Shown piece by piece: positions 8,024-18,080 of a stretch of DNA of 64,000 bases. The stretch is from Shewanella basaltis (GTDB taxonomy: Bacteria; Pseudomonadota; Gammaproteobacteria; Enterobacterales; Shewanellaceae): positions 62,001 to 126,000 of the forward strand of contig NZ_JAKILA010000006.1 in assembly GCF_023283885.1 (NCBI RefSeq), given 5' to 3'. The stretch's first letter is position 1. The number at the start of each line of letters is the position of its first letter. Position numbers and translations under genes: made by a program. The notes under the pieces were generated by a model that saw only the letters and a program-made list of their open reading frames with translations, was not told where the DNA came from and made no database searches.

Positions 8024-8053
8024 GTGTAATTTTGTAACGCTACACCATTACAC
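8024..8053. promoter_or_regulatory. 30-bp symmetrical dyad upstream of aroF-tyrA (TyrR-like half-sites)
   Basis: GTGTAAT-N2-TGTA-N4-TACA-N2-ATTACAC, symmetrical about 8038.5, 70-99 bp upstream of the aroF start. The half-sites resemble TyrR boxes (TGTAAA-N6-TTTACA), but no single 18-bp box matches exactly. TyrR control of aroF-tyrA is established in enterobacteria; here it is inferred. Confidence 0.55.
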
Positions 8054-8195
8054 ATTGAACGTCACTATGCCTGTGTAAGCGCCTGAGATCAAGGCTTATT
8101 TGATTAAAATGAAAAATATCTGCTTATAATACCAGTCTTCAATGTCTGGCCTGGGGGAAGCACTAATACGTAACGGTATTAGGCCCAAAAACAAA

Positions 8196-8215
8196 AACCC
8201 GCCTTTCGGCGGGTT
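8196..8215 (-). terminator. rplS terminator (end of rpsP operon)
   Basis: AACCCGCC-GAAA-GGCGGGTT on the minus strand followed by TTTGTTTTT, 41 bp beyond the rplS stop. Confidence 0.9.
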
Positions 8216-8255
8216 GTTGTGCGAACACTGCATCTTTATTGTGTATCGGTAACTA

Positions 8256-8609
8256 TTATTTAGTTGCCAATTTTTCACGGATACGTGCAGACTTACCTGA
8301 ACGCTCACGTAAATAGTACAGCTTAGCACGACGTACACGGCCGCGACGCTTAACTTCGATGCTAGCAATTAATGGGCTGTGCGTCTGGAAAGCACGCTCA
8401 ACACCTTCACCATTAGAGATTTTACGTACTGTGAATGCAGAGTGCAAACCACGGTTACGCTTAGCGATAACAAGACCTTCAAAAGCCTGAAGACGCTCTT
8501 TATCACCTTCTTTAACACGAACTTGAACCACTACTGTATCACCAGCACCGAACTCAGGTACGTCTGTTTTCATTTGCTCATCGTTGAGCATTTTAATGAT
8601 ATTGTTCAT
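8256..8609 (-). CDS. rplS: 50S ribosomal protein L19
   Basis: Large-subunit protein at the 30S-50S interface. The 117-residue product has the family signatures [39 protein letters not shown] and [14 protein letters not shown]; length is normal. It is the last gene of rpsP-rimM-trmD-rplS, 33 bp after trmD, and is followed by a strong terminator. Confidence 0.98.
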   Translation of the reverse strand: MNNIIKMLNDEQMKTDVPEFGAGDTVVVQVRVKEGDKERLQAFEGLVIAKRNRGLHSAFTVRKISNGEGVERAFQTHSPLIASIEVKRRGRVRRAKLYYLRERSGKSARIREKLATK

Positions 8610-8642
8610 AACTACTCCGTTCTAGAATTAACTGAGCATTGA

Positions 8643-9389
8643 CTATGCGGACTTGTCCGTTTCATTCACGAACTGCGCTAATAAAGTCGTTTGTTCGTCA
8701 GTCAGAGCTAGATTTTCAAATAATTCTGGTCGTCTCAAAAAAGTTCTTCCGATACTTTGCTGTAAACGCCAGAGTCTAATTTTTTCGTGGTCACCGCTTA
8801 ACAGCACTGCCGGTACATCCATACCATCCAATTGTTCAGGGCGTGTGTAATGAGGACAATCCAGTAAACCGTCAGAGAAAGAATCTTGCTCTGCTGATGC
8901 TTGCTTGCCAAGTACACCAGGTACTAAGCGAGCCACTGAATCAATTAACGTCATTGCCGGTAATTCGCCACCCGAAAGCACGTAATCACCGATAGACCAT
9001 TCTTCATCCACTTCCGTTTGAATAATGCGCTCATCAACACCTTCGTATCGACCACACACTAAAATCATTCGGTCTGATTTAGCCAACTCAGTCACGCCAC
9101 GCTGATCCAGCTTGCGTCCCTGAGGCGACAAATAAATCACCTTTGCCCCATCACCTGCAGCAGCTTTTGCTGCATGAATGGCATCGCGTAAAGGTTGCAC
9201 CATCATCAACATACCAGGTCCACCACCGTAAGGGCGGTCGTCCACAGTACTGTGTCGATCATGGGTGAAATCACGAGGATTCCACGTTTGCACCTCGAGC
9301 AGGCCGCTTTTGACGGCTCGACCCGTAACACCAAAGTCTGTAACGGCACGAAACATCTCTGGAAACAGGGTGATTACCCCTAACCACAT
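8643..9389 (-). CDS. trmD: tRNA (guanine-N1)-methyltransferase TrmD
   Basis: SPOUT-family enzyme that methylates G37 of tRNAs with a G at position 36, preventing +1 frameshifting. The protein has 248 residues. The trefoil-knot SAM site is seen in [25 protein letters not shown] and [19 protein letters not shown]; the N-terminus is [13 protein letters not shown]. It lies in the rpsP-rimM-trmD-rplS operon, 15 bp after rimM. Confidence 0.98.
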   Translation of the reverse strand: MWLGVITLFPEMFRAVTDFGVTGRAVKSGLLEVQTWNPRDFTHDRHSTVDDRPYGGGPGMLMMVQPLRDAIHAAKAAAGDGAKVIYLSPQGRKLDQRGVTELAKSDRMILVCGRYEGVDERIIQTEVDEEWSIGDYVLSGGELPAMTLIDSVARLVPGVLGKQASAEQDSFSDGLLDCPHYTRPEQLDGMDVPAVLLSGDHEKIRLWRLQQSIGRTFLRRPELFENLALTDEQTTLLAQFVNETDKSA

Positions 9390-9404
9390 ATGTTGTACCT
9401 CGAC

Positions 9405-9935
9405 TTAGAAGTCAGGATCCCAATCCACTAAAATCTGTTTCCCTTGCACATCCACCTGTTTGACGAATTGCTCGGGGACAAAGGGGATCATACGTTCCGC
9501 TTTGCCGAAGGCATCTTTGGCGTTAGCTTTAACTAATAGTACGTCGTTTGATCCTGTTTCCACGATCTGGTCAACAATACCCATGTTATAGCCGTTTATA
9601 TTGGTTACTTCACAGCCGATAAGATCACGGTGATAAAATTCATCATCAGCGAGTTCTTTCATTTGTTCCGGCAAAATCGCAATCTCACAATTTGTGAGCA
9701 TTTGCGCTTGCTCTCGTGTAGTCACACCGTCAAGTTCAGCAACAAGTGCCTTACCCTGAAAACGCCACTGCGCAACCTTAACTTCACGCCACACGCCTTG
9801 ATCGTAAATCAGCCAAGGCGAATAATCGAAAATACCTTCTACAGAATCGGCATAGGAAGTGATTTTTAGCCAACCTTTAATACCATGACTGGAGCCTAAT
9901 TTACCCAGTACGATTGGCTGTTGGTTGTTGCTCAT
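9405..9935 (-). CDS. rimM: 16S rRNA processing protein RimM
   Basis: Ribosome maturation factor that binds S19 and helps assemble the 30S head. It has 176 residues, with an N-terminal RimM beta-barrel ([20 protein letters not shown]) and a C-terminal PRC-barrel ending [12 protein letters not shown]...ILVDWDPDF. It sits between rpsP and trmD, 25 bp after rpsP. Confidence 0.97.
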   Translation of the reverse strand: MSNNQQPIVLGKLGSSHGIKGWLKITSYADSVEGIFDYSPWLIYDQGVWREVKVAQWRFQGKALVAELDGVTTREQAQMLTNCEIAILPEQMKELADDEFYHRDLIGCEVTNINGYNMGIVDQIVETGSNDVLLVKANAKDAFGKAERMIPFVPEQFVKQVDVQGKQILVDWDPDF

Positions 9936-9960
9936 CTATCTATACCTTTTTAATACGCAA

Positions 9961-10212
9961 TTAAGCAGCAGCTTTACGTGCGTCTTTGATCAGTTTTGCA
10001 ACACGCTCAGATGTTGCAGCGCCAGTAGCAACCCAGTGCTCAACACGATCAAGATCTAAACGTAACGTTTCTTCTTGGCCACGAGCCAATGGATTGAAGA
10101 AACCAACACGTTCGATGAAACGACCGTCACGAGCATTGCGGCTATCAGCAACAACGATATTGTAAAATGGACGCTTTTTTGCGCCGCCACGAGCTAAACG
10201 AATGGTAACCAT
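9961..10212 (-). CDS. rpsP: 30S ribosomal protein S16
   Basis: Small-subunit protein of 83 residues, starting [20 protein letters not shown] and containing [14 protein letters not shown], all diagnostic of S16. It is the first gene of the rpsP operon, with an AGAGGAA ribosome site. A hairpin with T-rich tail (10246-10285) lies in its 5' region, between ffh and rpsP. Confidence 0.98.
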   Translation of the reverse strand: MVTIRLARGGAKKRPFYNIVVADSRNARDGRFIERVGFFNPLARGQEETLRLDLDRVEHWVATGAATSERVAKLIKDARKAAA

Positions 10213-10245
10213 GCGTTTTATTCCTCTAATGATTTGCTAGAAGCA

Positions 10246-10285
10246 AAAATAAAAACTGGAACTCCGTGTTCGCGAAGAGTCCCAG
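10246..10285 (-). terminator. ffh terminator / rpsP leader hairpin
   Basis: On the minus strand a 9-bp stem (CTGGGACTC pairing with GAGTTCCAG, one G-U) with a 12-base loop is followed by TTTTTATTTTT. It ends ffh transcripts about 160 bp past the stop. Because rpsP starts only 33 bp further on, it could also modulate read-through into the rpsP operon. Confidence 0.7.
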
Positions 10286-10441
10286 AAAGAAAGCCGGAAG
10301 ATTTTACCTGACTTTTGAACTATTGCAACCAAATCTGATGTTTTTTAACTCATCGATTTTGTGGCTGTAATGTTAAAGCGAGAACCTAACCAACTGATGT
10401 GTGTATTAATTAACTGAGTTTATACTTAAAAGAAGACGGAT

Positions 10442-11815
10442 TTATCGCCCAGGAAACTTCATCCCAGGAGGTAACATGCCACTCATTCCGCGCATCATCT
10501 TCTTCATGCCACCCTTTGCAGACATCTTTTTCATCATTTTCTGCATTTGGGTAAACTGCTTTAATAAGCGGTTAACATCTTGGATTTGAGTGCCAGAACC
10601 TAACGCGATTCGGCGTTTACGTGAGCCCTTGATTAAATCTGGGTTTTTACGCTCTTTGGCCGTCATCGAATTAATAATGGCTTCCATTTGGCGGGTCATT
10701 TTACCGTCTTGAACTTGAGCTAACGCTTCTGGAGGTAACTGTCCTACACCAGGAAGCTTCTCTAGCATGCTCATCATGCCACCCATGTTTTTCATTTGCT
10801 GTAATTGCTCGCGAAAATCTTCAAGGTCAAAGCTGCCACCAGACTTTACTTTAGAAGCAAGCTTCATGGCTTTGTCTTTATCGACGCCACGTTCAACTTC
10901 TTCAATCAATGACAATACATCGCCCATGCCTAAGATGCGCGACGCTATTCGGTCTGGATGGAAAGGTTCTAATGCATCGGTTTTTTCACCCACACCTAAA
11001 AACTTAATTGGCTTTCCGGTAATATTACGAATAGAAAGCGCCGCACCACCTCGGGCATCACCGTCTACCTTAGTAAGAATGACCCCAGTTAACGGCAGTG
11101 CTTCGTTAAAGGCTTTTGCTGTGTTCGCCGCATCCTGCCCCGTCATGGCGTCAACCACAAACAAGGTTTCAACAGGTTTAACCGTTGCATGAAGCGCCTT
11201 GATTTCATCCATCATGGCTTCATCAACGTGCAAACGGCCTGCAGTATCGACTATCACAACATCAATAAATTTAAGCTTAGCGTGGCTTATTGCAGCCTTA
11301 GCAATATCAACAGGCTTTTGGCTCACATCAGATGGGAAAAAGGCAACATCAACCTCTGCCGCTAACGTCTCTAGCTGTTTAATTGCCGCAGGGCGATAAA
11401 CGTCAGCACTAACAACTAACACTGATTTTTTATGACGAGTGCGCAACAATTTAGCTAATTTAGCCACAGAAGTGGTTTTACCCGCCCCTTGTAAACCTGC
11501 CATCATAATCACAGCAGGTGGCGTGGCCGCAAGATCTAGTGCTTCGTTAGACTCGCCCATGGCTTTTTCAAGTTCACCCTGGACGATTTTAATGAAAGCC
11601 TGGCCTGGGCTTAAGCTTTTTGAGACTTCTTGCCCTACAGCGCGTTCTTTTACGCTGTTAACAAATTCTCTAACAACAGGTAAAGCGACATCTGCTTCAA
11701 GCAGCGCCATACGCACTTCGCGCAGGGTTTCTTTAATGTTGTCTTCTGTTAAGCGACCACGACCACTAATATTTTTAAGTGTGCGTGACAGTCTGTCGGA
11801 TAAATTTTCAAACAT
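10442..11815 (-). CDS. ffh: signal recognition particle protein Ffh (SRP54)
   Basis: GTPase of the signal recognition particle; with 4.5S RNA it binds signal sequences and delivers ribosomes to FtsY at the membrane. It has 457 residues: N domain (1-90), G domain with GLQGAGKTTSVAKLA, DTAGRL and TKVDGDARGG, and a methionine-rich M domain (about 300-457) ending in KMMKKMSAKGGMKKMMRGM. It is a single gene divergent from ypjD, a neighbour arrangement shared with E. coli. Confidence 0.98.
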   Translation of the reverse strand: MFENLSDRLSRTLKNISGRGRLTEDNIKETLREVRMALLEADVALPVVREFVNSVKERAVGQEVSKSLSPGQAFIKIVQGELEKAMGESNEALDLAATPPAVIMMAGLQGAGKTTSVAKLAKLLRTRHKKSVLVVSADVYRPAAIKQLETLAAEVDVAFFPSDVSQKPVDIAKAAISHAKLKFIDVVIVDTAGRLHVDEAMMDEIKALHATVKPVETLFVVDAMTGQDAANTAKAFNEALPLTGVILTKVDGDARGGAALSIRNITGKPIKFLGVGEKTDALEPFHPDRIASRILGMGDVLSLIEEVERGVDKDKAMKLASKVKSGGSFDLEDFREQLQQMKNMGGMMSMLEKLPGVGQLPPEALAQVQDGKMTRQMEAIINSMTAKERKNPDLIKGSRKRRIALGSGTQIQDVNRLLKQFTQMQKMMKKMSAKGGMKKMMRGMSGMLPPGMKFPGR

Positions 11816-12101
11816 TGATCAGCTCTTTTAAGCATATCGATAATTGAGGCTATTATACCCAAGCCACTCTAAATTACGATACTTGCAATGAGCACTTATT
11901 GTGTTTAGGTAAATTATTTGCCGCTAAGGGTAAGATACTGTTAAATTTTGAGCTTCAGGTCACTGCCATATTAGGCCATGATCATGTTAATCTAAGACAA
12001 ATAATGAAAATGTGATTGTTAAACACTACATTCTGGCATTCACTTGGTTAAGAATCACTTTTAGTCACGCATTCACTACTACTTTGATAGGTTGATCTCA
12101 A

Positions 12102-12890
12102 ATGGTTATTTTCTCAGCTGCGGCCATGCTGTTTTATTGTATTGCTTTAGTACTGGTCACCAGTAGGCTGTTTCATGCTAAAGGACCCAATCGCAAAGCA
12201 GTAATGCTGATGTCAAGTATTGCCGTTATTTTGCATGGGCTAGCACTTTCAAAAGCCATCTTTACGATTGATGGTCAAAACTTTAGTTTAACGAATGTAA
12301 TTTCACTGGTGAATTGGATTATTGCCCTCACCTTTACCATTACCATGCCACGCTTAAAAGTGATTATTGTTGTGCCTGTGGTCTATGCCTGCTCAATATT
12401 GTCAGTGGCATTACTTTGGTTACTGCCACCACAATTTATCACTCACTTTGAACTTCATCCCGAAATATTAGCCCATGTTGTACTGTCATTAATGGCATAC
12501 AGTGCGTTAATGATTGCTGCGTTGTACGCTATTCAACTGTCATTTATTCAAAATAAACTGAAAAAGAAGCAAATGATGATGAGCCCAGCCATGCCGCCAT
12601 TAATGACGGTTGAAAGGCAGTTATACCACCTCGTCATTATTGGTTTTATCTTGTTAAGTTTATCGTTAGTCACAGGTTTTGTTTTTTTAGATGATATGTT
12701 TGTCGATGGCAAAGGCCATAAAGCGATACTTTCTATTATGGCTTGGGTCGTTTATGCCATTATGTTGTGGCAACAATACACAGTAGGCTGTAGAATTCGC
12801 ACCGCAGTTATCTATAGTTTAACCGGTGCAGGTTTACTGTCTTTAGCCTATTTTGGTGCAAGGATTGTTAAAGAGTTGATATTAAATTAG
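12102..12890 (+). CDS. ypjD: YpjD/CcsA-family inner-membrane protein
   Basis: Membrane protein of 262 residues with about eight hydrophobic helices, from the cytochrome c assembly (CcsA/HemX-like) family. It matches E. coli YpjD along its length (EHPEILAHVVLSLMAYSALMIAALYAIQL-type central region, MPPLMTVERQLYHL, a C-terminal ...AYFGARIVKEL). The histidines typical of the family are present in AHVVLS and LYHL, but the exact role of YpjD is not established. It sits between ffh and corB as in E. coli. Confidence 0.88.
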   Translation: MVIFSAAAMLFYCIALVLVTSRLFHAKGPNRKAVMLMSSIAVILHGLALSKAIFTIDGQNFSLTNVISLVNWIIALTFTITMPRLKVIIVVPVVYACSILSVALLWLLPPQFITHFELHPEILAHVVLSLMAYSALMIAALYAIQLSFIQNKLKKKQMMMSPAMPPLMTVERQLYHLVIIGFILLSLSLVTGFVFLDDMFVDGKGHKAILSIMAWVVYAIMLWQQYTVGCRIRTAVIYSLTGAGLLSLAYFGARIVKELILN

Positions 12891-13040
12891 TTTTATTATT
12901 TATACATTGAATAAAACGCCAACGCTTGCCGAAACATCAATAAGATAACTTGACACAAACAGCGATTAATCAATAATGGCTGTTAATTTTTTGTATATTG
13001 GCTGTATGCCAACTTTACTGTATTTAATGGGGCCCCCTTT

Positions 13041-14330
13041 TTGGACGCTATATCTACCAGCGCACTCCTAATCTTCCTTCTGGTTTTGATTGTCATCTCT
13101 GCCTATTTCTCAGGTTCAGAAACGGCAATGATGAGCTTAAACCGTTATCGTTTACGACACCTCGCTGGAAATGGTCATAAAGGTGCCCAGCGTGCGCTAA
13201 AAATGCTTGATAGACCTGACCGACTCATAGGGTTAATCTTAATCGGTAACAACCTTGTTAACATTTTGGCTTCTGCTATTGCGACCATTATTGGTATGCG
13301 ATTATTTGGCGATCTCGGTGTTGCTATTGCAACCGGTGTATTAACCATTGTTGTCTTAGTGTTTGCTGAAGTCACCCCAAAAACATTTGCAGCTTTGCAC
13401 CCTGAGCGCATTGCTTTTCCGTCAAGTATTTTGCTCGGTTGGTTACTCATATTGCTATCGCCATTAGTCAAGGCGATAAACTTAATCACCTCTGGATTTT
13501 TACGTTTAATGGGAATTAAAACGGTTAAAACCAGTGACGCATTAAGTCAGGAAGAATTACGTACTGTGGTTCATGAAGCGGGAGCGCTGATCCCACAGCG
13601 TCACCAAGAAATGTTGTTGTCTATTCTTGATTTAGAAAAAGTCACCGTTGAAGACATCATGATCTCTCGTGCAGATATTTATGCCATTAACGTTAATGAC
13701 GACTTTAAACTCATCAATAAATTGGTGATTCAAAGCCCACATACTCGTGTATTGGTGTATCGCGACAATATTGATGATGCTGTCGGTTTTATCCATTTAC
13801 GAGATGCTTTGCGCTTACAATCAAAAGAGCAGTTCAGTAAATCATCTTTATTACGAGCAGTTAAAGAATTGTACTTTATCCCAGAAGGCACTCCGCTAAA
13901 CGTACAACTGAGTAACTTCCAACAGAATAAAGAGCGCATTGGCCTAGTAGTAGACGAATACGGTGATATACAGGGCTTAGTAACACTAGAAGATATTCTT
14001 GAAGAGATTGTTGGTGATTTTACAACCTCAATGATCACCACACCAAGTGAAGACATTAATATTCAACAAGATGGCAGCTTTCTTATTGATGCCACGATTA
14101 ACATTCGTGACTTAAATAAAGAAATGAAATGGAACTTCCCGATTGATGGCCCTAAAACGTTAAACGGACTTATCATTGAATTTCTTGAAGATATTCCAGC
14201 AGCCAATACCAGTTTACGTATCGCAGGTTACCAAATCGAAGTGGTTGAAGTTGCTGACAACATGATTAAAGCGGTAAGAGTATTACCCAGTAATTTAGAC
14301 CTTATTACCACAGAAGATGATGACGAATAA
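13041..14330 (+). CDS. corB: CNNM/CorB-family transporter (HlyC/CorC family, YfjD)
   Basis: CNNM/CorB-type membrane protein linked to magnesium efflux, of 429 residues. Residues 1-190 form a DUF21 transmembrane domain (SGSETAMMSLNRYRLRHLA, LIGNNLVNILASA, FAEVTPKTFAA). A CBS pair follows at about 205-335 (MISRADIYAI, VVDEYGDIQGLVTLEDILEEIVGDF) and a CorC_HlyC domain at about 345-420. The start is TTG at 13041; it is supported because the next residues DAIST align with the N-terminus of E. coli YfjD. It lies downstream of ypjD, separated by 150 bp, and has its own terminator. Confidence 0.92.
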   Translation: MDAISTSALLIFLLVLIVISAYFSGSETAMMSLNRYRLRHLAGNGHKGAQRALKMLDRPDRLIGLILIGNNLVNILASAIATIIGMRLFGDLGVAIATGVLTIVVLVFAEVTPKTFAALHPERIAFPSSILLGWLLILLSPLVKAINLITSGFLRLMGIKTVKTSDALSQEELRTVVHEAGALIPQRHQEMLLSILDLEKVTVEDIMISRADIYAINVNDDFKLINKLVIQSPHTRVLVYRDNIDDAVGFIHLRDALRLQSKEQFSKSSLLRAVKELYFIPEGTPLNVQLSNFQQNKERIGLVVDEYGDIQGLVTLEDILEEIVGDFTTSMITTPSEDINIQQDGSFLIDATINIRDLNKEMKWNFPIDGPKTLNGLIIEFLEDIPAANTSLRIAGYQIEVVEVADNMIKAVRVLPSNLDLITTEDDDE

Positions 14331-14355
14331 CCCTATGATGTGAATAACAGGTAAA

Positions 14356-14380
14356 CAAAAGGCGCACTAAGCGCCTTTTG
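14356..14380. terminator. corB terminator
   Basis: CAAAAGGCGC-ACTAA-GCGCCTTTTG perfect 10-bp stem, 25 bp after the corB stop; T-rich on both strands. Confidence 0.85.
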
Positions 14381-14460
14381 TGTATCTGGAATTGGGTCAT
14401 TTAAAAAATCATTTTAGGCTACGCATATTGATGTTGTTAATCAATACCCGTACTAACGCC

Positions 14461-14988
14461 TTACGACTTCCCACGCAATTTAGCTTCTAAAGCCCGTCGT
14501 TTATCTCTGGCAAGAGGTGTAATTTCTGCTGCGAGGTCTTTCTCCCAGCCAAGCATAAAATAGATTTCCGCCATCAAGAAAAAGGGGCCAATGAGCAGTT
14601 GATTTAAATCATCCATAAAAGCAGGTTTGGCTTTCTCATATTTGTGACCAACAAACTGAATCACCCAACCTACTACAAACACCGCTAACGCAATTAACAT
14701 AGGGTGTTCAGTATGTACCACCAGTTCAGTAGTAAAAAGTACCGGTATAATAAACAACACAAGCCCTATCGCTAACCTTACATGTAACATCATGTAATAA
14801 GCTAATACTAACAATGTTAATATCATTGCCGCGCTCACTTGATGATCTTGCCAAGCAAAACGAAGCGTTCCTAGCATCAAAAATGCCGACCAAATGATCA
14901 TCGGAACCCCAACAAAATGAGTGCGTATATTTTTAGGGTTTAAATGTACACTTTTATACGTTGATAATTGCTCTACCGCAGATTTCAT
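14461..14988 (-). CDS. Mpo1-like protein (DUF962)
   Basis: Membrane protein of 175 residues in the DUF962/Mpo1-like family. Yeast Mpo1 is an iron-dependent dioxygenase of 2-hydroxy fatty acids in the phytosphingosine pathway; bacterial members are mostly untested. Family features are NPKNIRTHFVGVPMI near the N-terminus, several hydrophobic helices, and WVIQFVGHKYEKAKPA followed by LIGPFFLMAE. The histidines in THFVG and GHKYEK are the likely metal ligands. It is a single gene upstream of, and co-directional with, acpS. Confidence 0.85.
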   Translation of the reverse strand: MKSAVEQLSTYKSVHLNPKNIRTHFVGVPMIIWSAFLMLGTLRFAWQDHQVSAAMILTLLVLAYYMMLHVRLAIGLVLFIIPVLFTTELVVHTEHPMLIALAVFVVGWVIQFVGHKYEKAKPAFMDDLNQLLIGPFFLMAEIYFMLGWEKDLAAEITPLARDKRRALEAKLRGKS

Positions 14989-15058
14989 TTTCAGTCTCGT
15001 TCTATTCGTTGTTGTTATCTTGTTAATTTAACCTAGTTTAATTGCTTTTAAAAGGCAC

Positions 15059-15082
15059 AAAAAAAGGCGCATGAGCGCCTTT
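15059..15082 (-). terminator. acpS terminator
   Basis: AAAGGCGC (15063-15070), loop ATGA, GCGCCTTT (15075-15082). On the minus strand the stem runs into a run of T, 21 bp past the acpS stop. Confidence 0.85.
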
Positions 15083-15102
15083 GACAAACATAACAAATGT
15101 GT

Positions 15103-15483
15103 TTAACGCTCTAGAATCACGGTAGCAACAGCATAATGTTGCTCGTCGGCAATACTAATAAAACCGTTAATACCACCAAGTTGTGCTAACCGCACTGCGG
15201 CGCCTTCAGTAAAACGTATCATTGGTGCGCCATTGGCATCATTATCAATATGAATATGCTGAAAAGAAACCCCTCGGCCAATACCCGTGCCTAAAGCTTT
15301 GGCAGCAGCTTCTTTTGCAGCAAACCGCTTTGCGAGAAAACGCACTGCTTGGTGACTTTGTGTGTATATTGCAAGTTCCGACTCGGTGAGTACACGTTTA
15401 GCTAATTTATCACCTAATCGTTCACACAGCTCGTGTATGCGGGCTATCTCAACAATATCGGTACCTATTCCCACAATAGCCAT
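15103..15483 (-). CDS. acpS: holo-[acyl-carrier-protein] synthase
   Basis: Transfers 4'-phosphopantetheine from CoA to acyl carrier protein. The 126-residue enzyme has the metal-binding GTDIVEIARI at residues 7-16 and KRFAAKEAAAKALGTG (about 52-67). Its start codon overlaps the pdxJ stop (TAATG), so the two are translationally coupled. It ends the lepA-to-acpS gene series, as in E. coli. Confidence 0.97.
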   Translation of the reverse strand: MAIVGIGTDIVEIARIHELCERLGDKLAKRVLTESELAIYTQSHQAVRFLAKRFAAKEAAAKALGTGIGRGVSFQHIHIDNDANGAPMIRFTEGAAVRLAQLGGINGFISIADEQHYAVATVILER

Positions 15484-16220
15484 TAATCGCCTCTGCGGCC
15501 TTCTAACATCAGTTTTTTCATATCACGTACAGCAGTGTCGAGGCCATCGATGGCTGCACGAGCCACAACAGCATGACCTATATTAAGTTCATACAAATGT
15601 GGAATGGCCGCAATGGCTTTTACGTTATGGTAATGCAAACCATGCCCTGCATTCACAATTAAGCCTTTGCTGTGAGCATAACTCGCCATTTCGCGAATAC
15701 GCGCAAGTTCTTGAACTTGTTCAGCGTCGGTTTCTGCGTCAGCATAACAGCCTGTGTGGATTTCAATGTAAGGTGCACCGCTAGCCACCGCTGCATCAAT
15801 TTGGGTTTTATCGGCATCAATAAACAACGAAACTTTAATCCCTTCTGCCGCTAAACGTGTAACCGCAGAAGTTATTTTATCTAACTGCCCTGCGACATCT
15901 AGGCCGCCTTCAGTGGTGAGCTCTTCGCGTTTTTCGGGAACTAAACAGGCATATGCCGGCTTGACATCACAAGCAATCGCAATCATTTCTTCAGTGACTG
16001 CAAACTCAAAATTCATGCGAGTTTTAAGGGTTTTTGCTAATAAATAAACGTCGCGGTCTTGAATATGACGGCGGTCTTCACGCAAATGTATCGTAATGCC
16101 ATCGGCACCAGCATGCTCAGCAACAGCTGCGGCATGAACAGGGTCGGGATAGTTTGTACCACGAGCTTGTCGTAATGTGGCGATATGATCGATGTTAATG
16201 CCTAATAAAATTCCGCTCAC
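15483..16220 (-). CDS. pdxJ: pyridoxine 5'-phosphate synthase PdxJ
   Basis: Condenses 1-deoxyxylulose-5-phosphate and 3-amino-2-oxopropyl phosphate to pyridoxine 5'-phosphate (vitamin B6). TIM barrel with [33 protein letters not shown] and [11 protein letters not shown]. The start is GTG at 16220, giving 245 residues: AAGGAG lies six bases upstream and the N-terminus then matches the family ([16 protein letters not shown]). An in-frame ATG at 16298 would add 26 residues not found in the family. The gene lies between recO and acpS. Confidence 0.95.
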   Translation of the reverse strand: MSGILLGINIDHIATLRQARGTNYPDPVHAAAVAEHAGADGITIHLREDRRHIQDRDVYLLAKTLKTRMNFEFAVTEEMIAIACDVKPAYACLVPEKREELTTEGGLDVAGQLDKITSAVTRLAAEGIKVSLFIDADKTQIDAAVASGAPYIEIHTGCYADAETDAEQVQELARIREMASYAHSKGLIVNAGHGLHYHNVKAIAAIPHLYELNIGHAVVARAAIDGLDTAVRDMKKLMLEGRRGD

Positions 16221-16316
16221 ACCGAGCTCCTTAATAGTAATAAACGAAGAATGGGACTGACCGTTAAACTTGTACGAACCAAATTGTACTTGGTTCACGC
16301 TATAATACGTAAAACT

Positions 16317-17039
16317 TTATTGTGCATTTTTAGCAAATAATTGCCGACTTAATAATGGTTTGCTTCCCAATAATGGAGTTAACAAATAACGCATCAAGCC
16401 TTTGGCCTGATTAAGTTGATCTGCTTGTAAGCTTTGTGAAGCAAGTGCTAGCAACATTGCACCAGACAAATAGCCTTTGCCATGGGAGAAATGCGACTCA
16501 TTGCTCAATGCAACTGGCAAAAAACCGCTTTCGGCGATAAATCGATAATGACAATCGGCCGCTAATGCGTTCCCTGTTGCATCATAATTCAATGATGGGA
16601 AAGCACCGAGCTCAAGCAATAATGCCATTTCAAAATAACGTAAATGGCTCGAACAAAAACCTTTAGCCAGCGACATTAATGCTCGGTGATAGGCTAAAAA
16701 AAGCCCTTCAGCTTGGTGATCTACCGATAATAATCTCACTAACAGTTCATTTAGGTAGAAACCAGAATACAAACTGTTACCTGCTAACGGTATCGCTGGT
16801 GCAGCAGACTCGATGTGAGTAATCGTTTTTAAACCAAGATTTTTGATTTCAGATTGCAGACTAAATTGAATAATCAGTGGTTGAAAGGGCTGTAAAATAC
16901 TTTTGATTGAACGTTTACCTGAGCCAACTCGGGTAATGGCGTCGACGCGGCCAATACCTTCTATCAACAAATTGACAATCACACTGGACTCGCGAAAAGG
17001 ACGGTGATGTAACACATAGCCACGTTTCATAGTGGCCAT
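16317..17039 (-). CDS. recO: DNA repair protein RecO
   Basis: Recombination mediator of the RecF pathway that anneals strands and loads RecA. It has 240 residues, with an N-terminal OB fold (RGYVLHHRPFRESSVIVNLLIEGIGRV) and a helical C-terminal domain (GFYLNELLVRLL, FEMALLLELGAFPSL). The zinc-binding cysteines of some RecO proteins are not evident. It follows era by 36 bp in the lepA-acpS series. Confidence 0.95.
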   Translation of the reverse strand: MATMKRGYVLHHRPFRESSVIVNLLIEGIGRVDAITRVGSGKRSIKSILQPFQPLIIQFSLQSEIKNLGLKTITHIESAAPAIPLAGNSLYSGFYLNELLVRLLSVDHQAEGLFLAYHRALMSLAKGFCSSHLRYFEMALLLELGAFPSLNYDATGNALAADCHYRFIAESGFLPVALSNESHFSHGKGYLSGAMLLALASQSLQADQLNQAKGLMRYLLTPLLGSKPLLSRQLFAKNAQ

Positions 17040-17075
17040 GCCTAACCTATCAAGGTCGTATACAAAATCAATGAC

Positions 17076-18080
17076 TTAATCTTCGCCATAACCTAAGCTT
17101 CTTAAGGCTCGCTCATCATCAGCCCAGCCTGATTTCACTTTAACCCACACCTCAAGAAACACTTTATTGTCAAATAAGGTTTCCATATCAAGTCTTGACT
17201 GAGTCGCAATGGTACGAATACGCTCACCTTTATTGCCAATCACCATGCGTTTTTGGCCTTCTCGTTCCACGAGGATCAGAGCGTTGATTTGATAGACACC
17301 GTTGTCCATCATTTTAAACTGCTCAATCTCAACTGTCGCATCGTAAGGCAATTCATCGCCTAAAAAGCGCATCAGTTTTTCACGGACAATTTCAGAGGCC
17401 ATAAAACGTTGCGAGCGATCGGTAACGTAATCTTCTGGGAAATAAAAAGGCGCTTCAGGTAGTGACTCGCGAGCCATGTCTAAAATACGTTGAACGTTAG
17501 TCCCTTTACTCGCTGAAATAGGCAATATTTCGTCAAAATCAAATTTTTGCGCTAACTCAGTTAAGTATGGGAACAAGGCTTCTTTATCTTTAATGTTATC
17601 AACTTTGTTGATGGCTAAGATAATTTTTCGATCATCATTGCGGTGTTGTAATTTTTTTAACACCATTTCATCGTCTGCAGTCCACGTCATGCCATCAACG
17701 ACAAAAATAACCATGGCGACATCGGCTAACGAACTCGCAGCCGCGCGGTTCATTAAACGGTTAATGGCACGTTTTTCTTCAATATGTAAACCTGGGGTGT
17801 CGATAAATACAATTTGACTCGGCCCGTCCGTGTGGATCCCCATAATACGATGCCGGGTAGTTTGCGGCTTTTTAGAGGTAATACTGACTTTTTGACCAAG
17901 CAACTTGTTCAACAGTGTCGATTTACCCACGTTTGGGCGGCCAACAATCGCAACCATGCCGCAATACGTAATATCAAACTGGGCAGCCGCGGCTGGTGCA
18001 GCTTGGTTCATCCTTGCTAACAGTTCGTCTAAGCTAGGCTCTTGATTAGCAGCTGCCGGCAAGTCTGTTTTTTTGGTCAT
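17076..18080 (-). CDS. era: GTPase Era
   Basis: Essential GTPase that binds the 3' end of 16S rRNA and acts in 30S assembly. It has 334 residues: [16 protein letters not shown] (P-loop), TTRH, DTPGLH, NKVD and SASKG in the G domain, and a C-terminal KH domain (about 240-330, [13 protein letters not shown]). An N-terminal extension of about 37 residues precedes the G domain, beyond E. coli Era; the ATGA overlap with rnc supports this start. Confidence 0.96.
   Translation of the reverse strand: MTKKTDLPAAANQEPSLDELLARMNQAAPAAAAQFDITYCGMVAIVGRPNVGKSTLLNKLLGQKVSITSKKPQTTRHRIMGIHTDGPSQIVFIDTPGLHIEEKRAINRLMNRAAASSLADVAMVIFVVDGMTWTADDEMVLKKLQHRNDDRKIILAINKVDNIKDKEALFPYLTELAQKFDFDEILPISASKGTNVQRILDMARESLPEAPFYFPEDYVTDRSQRFMASEIVREKLMRFLGDELPYDATVEIEQFKMMDNGVYQINALILVEREGQKRMVIGNKGERIRTIATQSRLDMETLFDNKVFLEVWVKVKSGWADDERALRSLGYGED

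Noticed and set aside
8163..8182. Dyad CTAATAC-N6-GTATTAG past the rplS terminator
   Set aside because: Short, imperfectly symmetrical in the centre and already beyond a strong terminator; no role can be supported.
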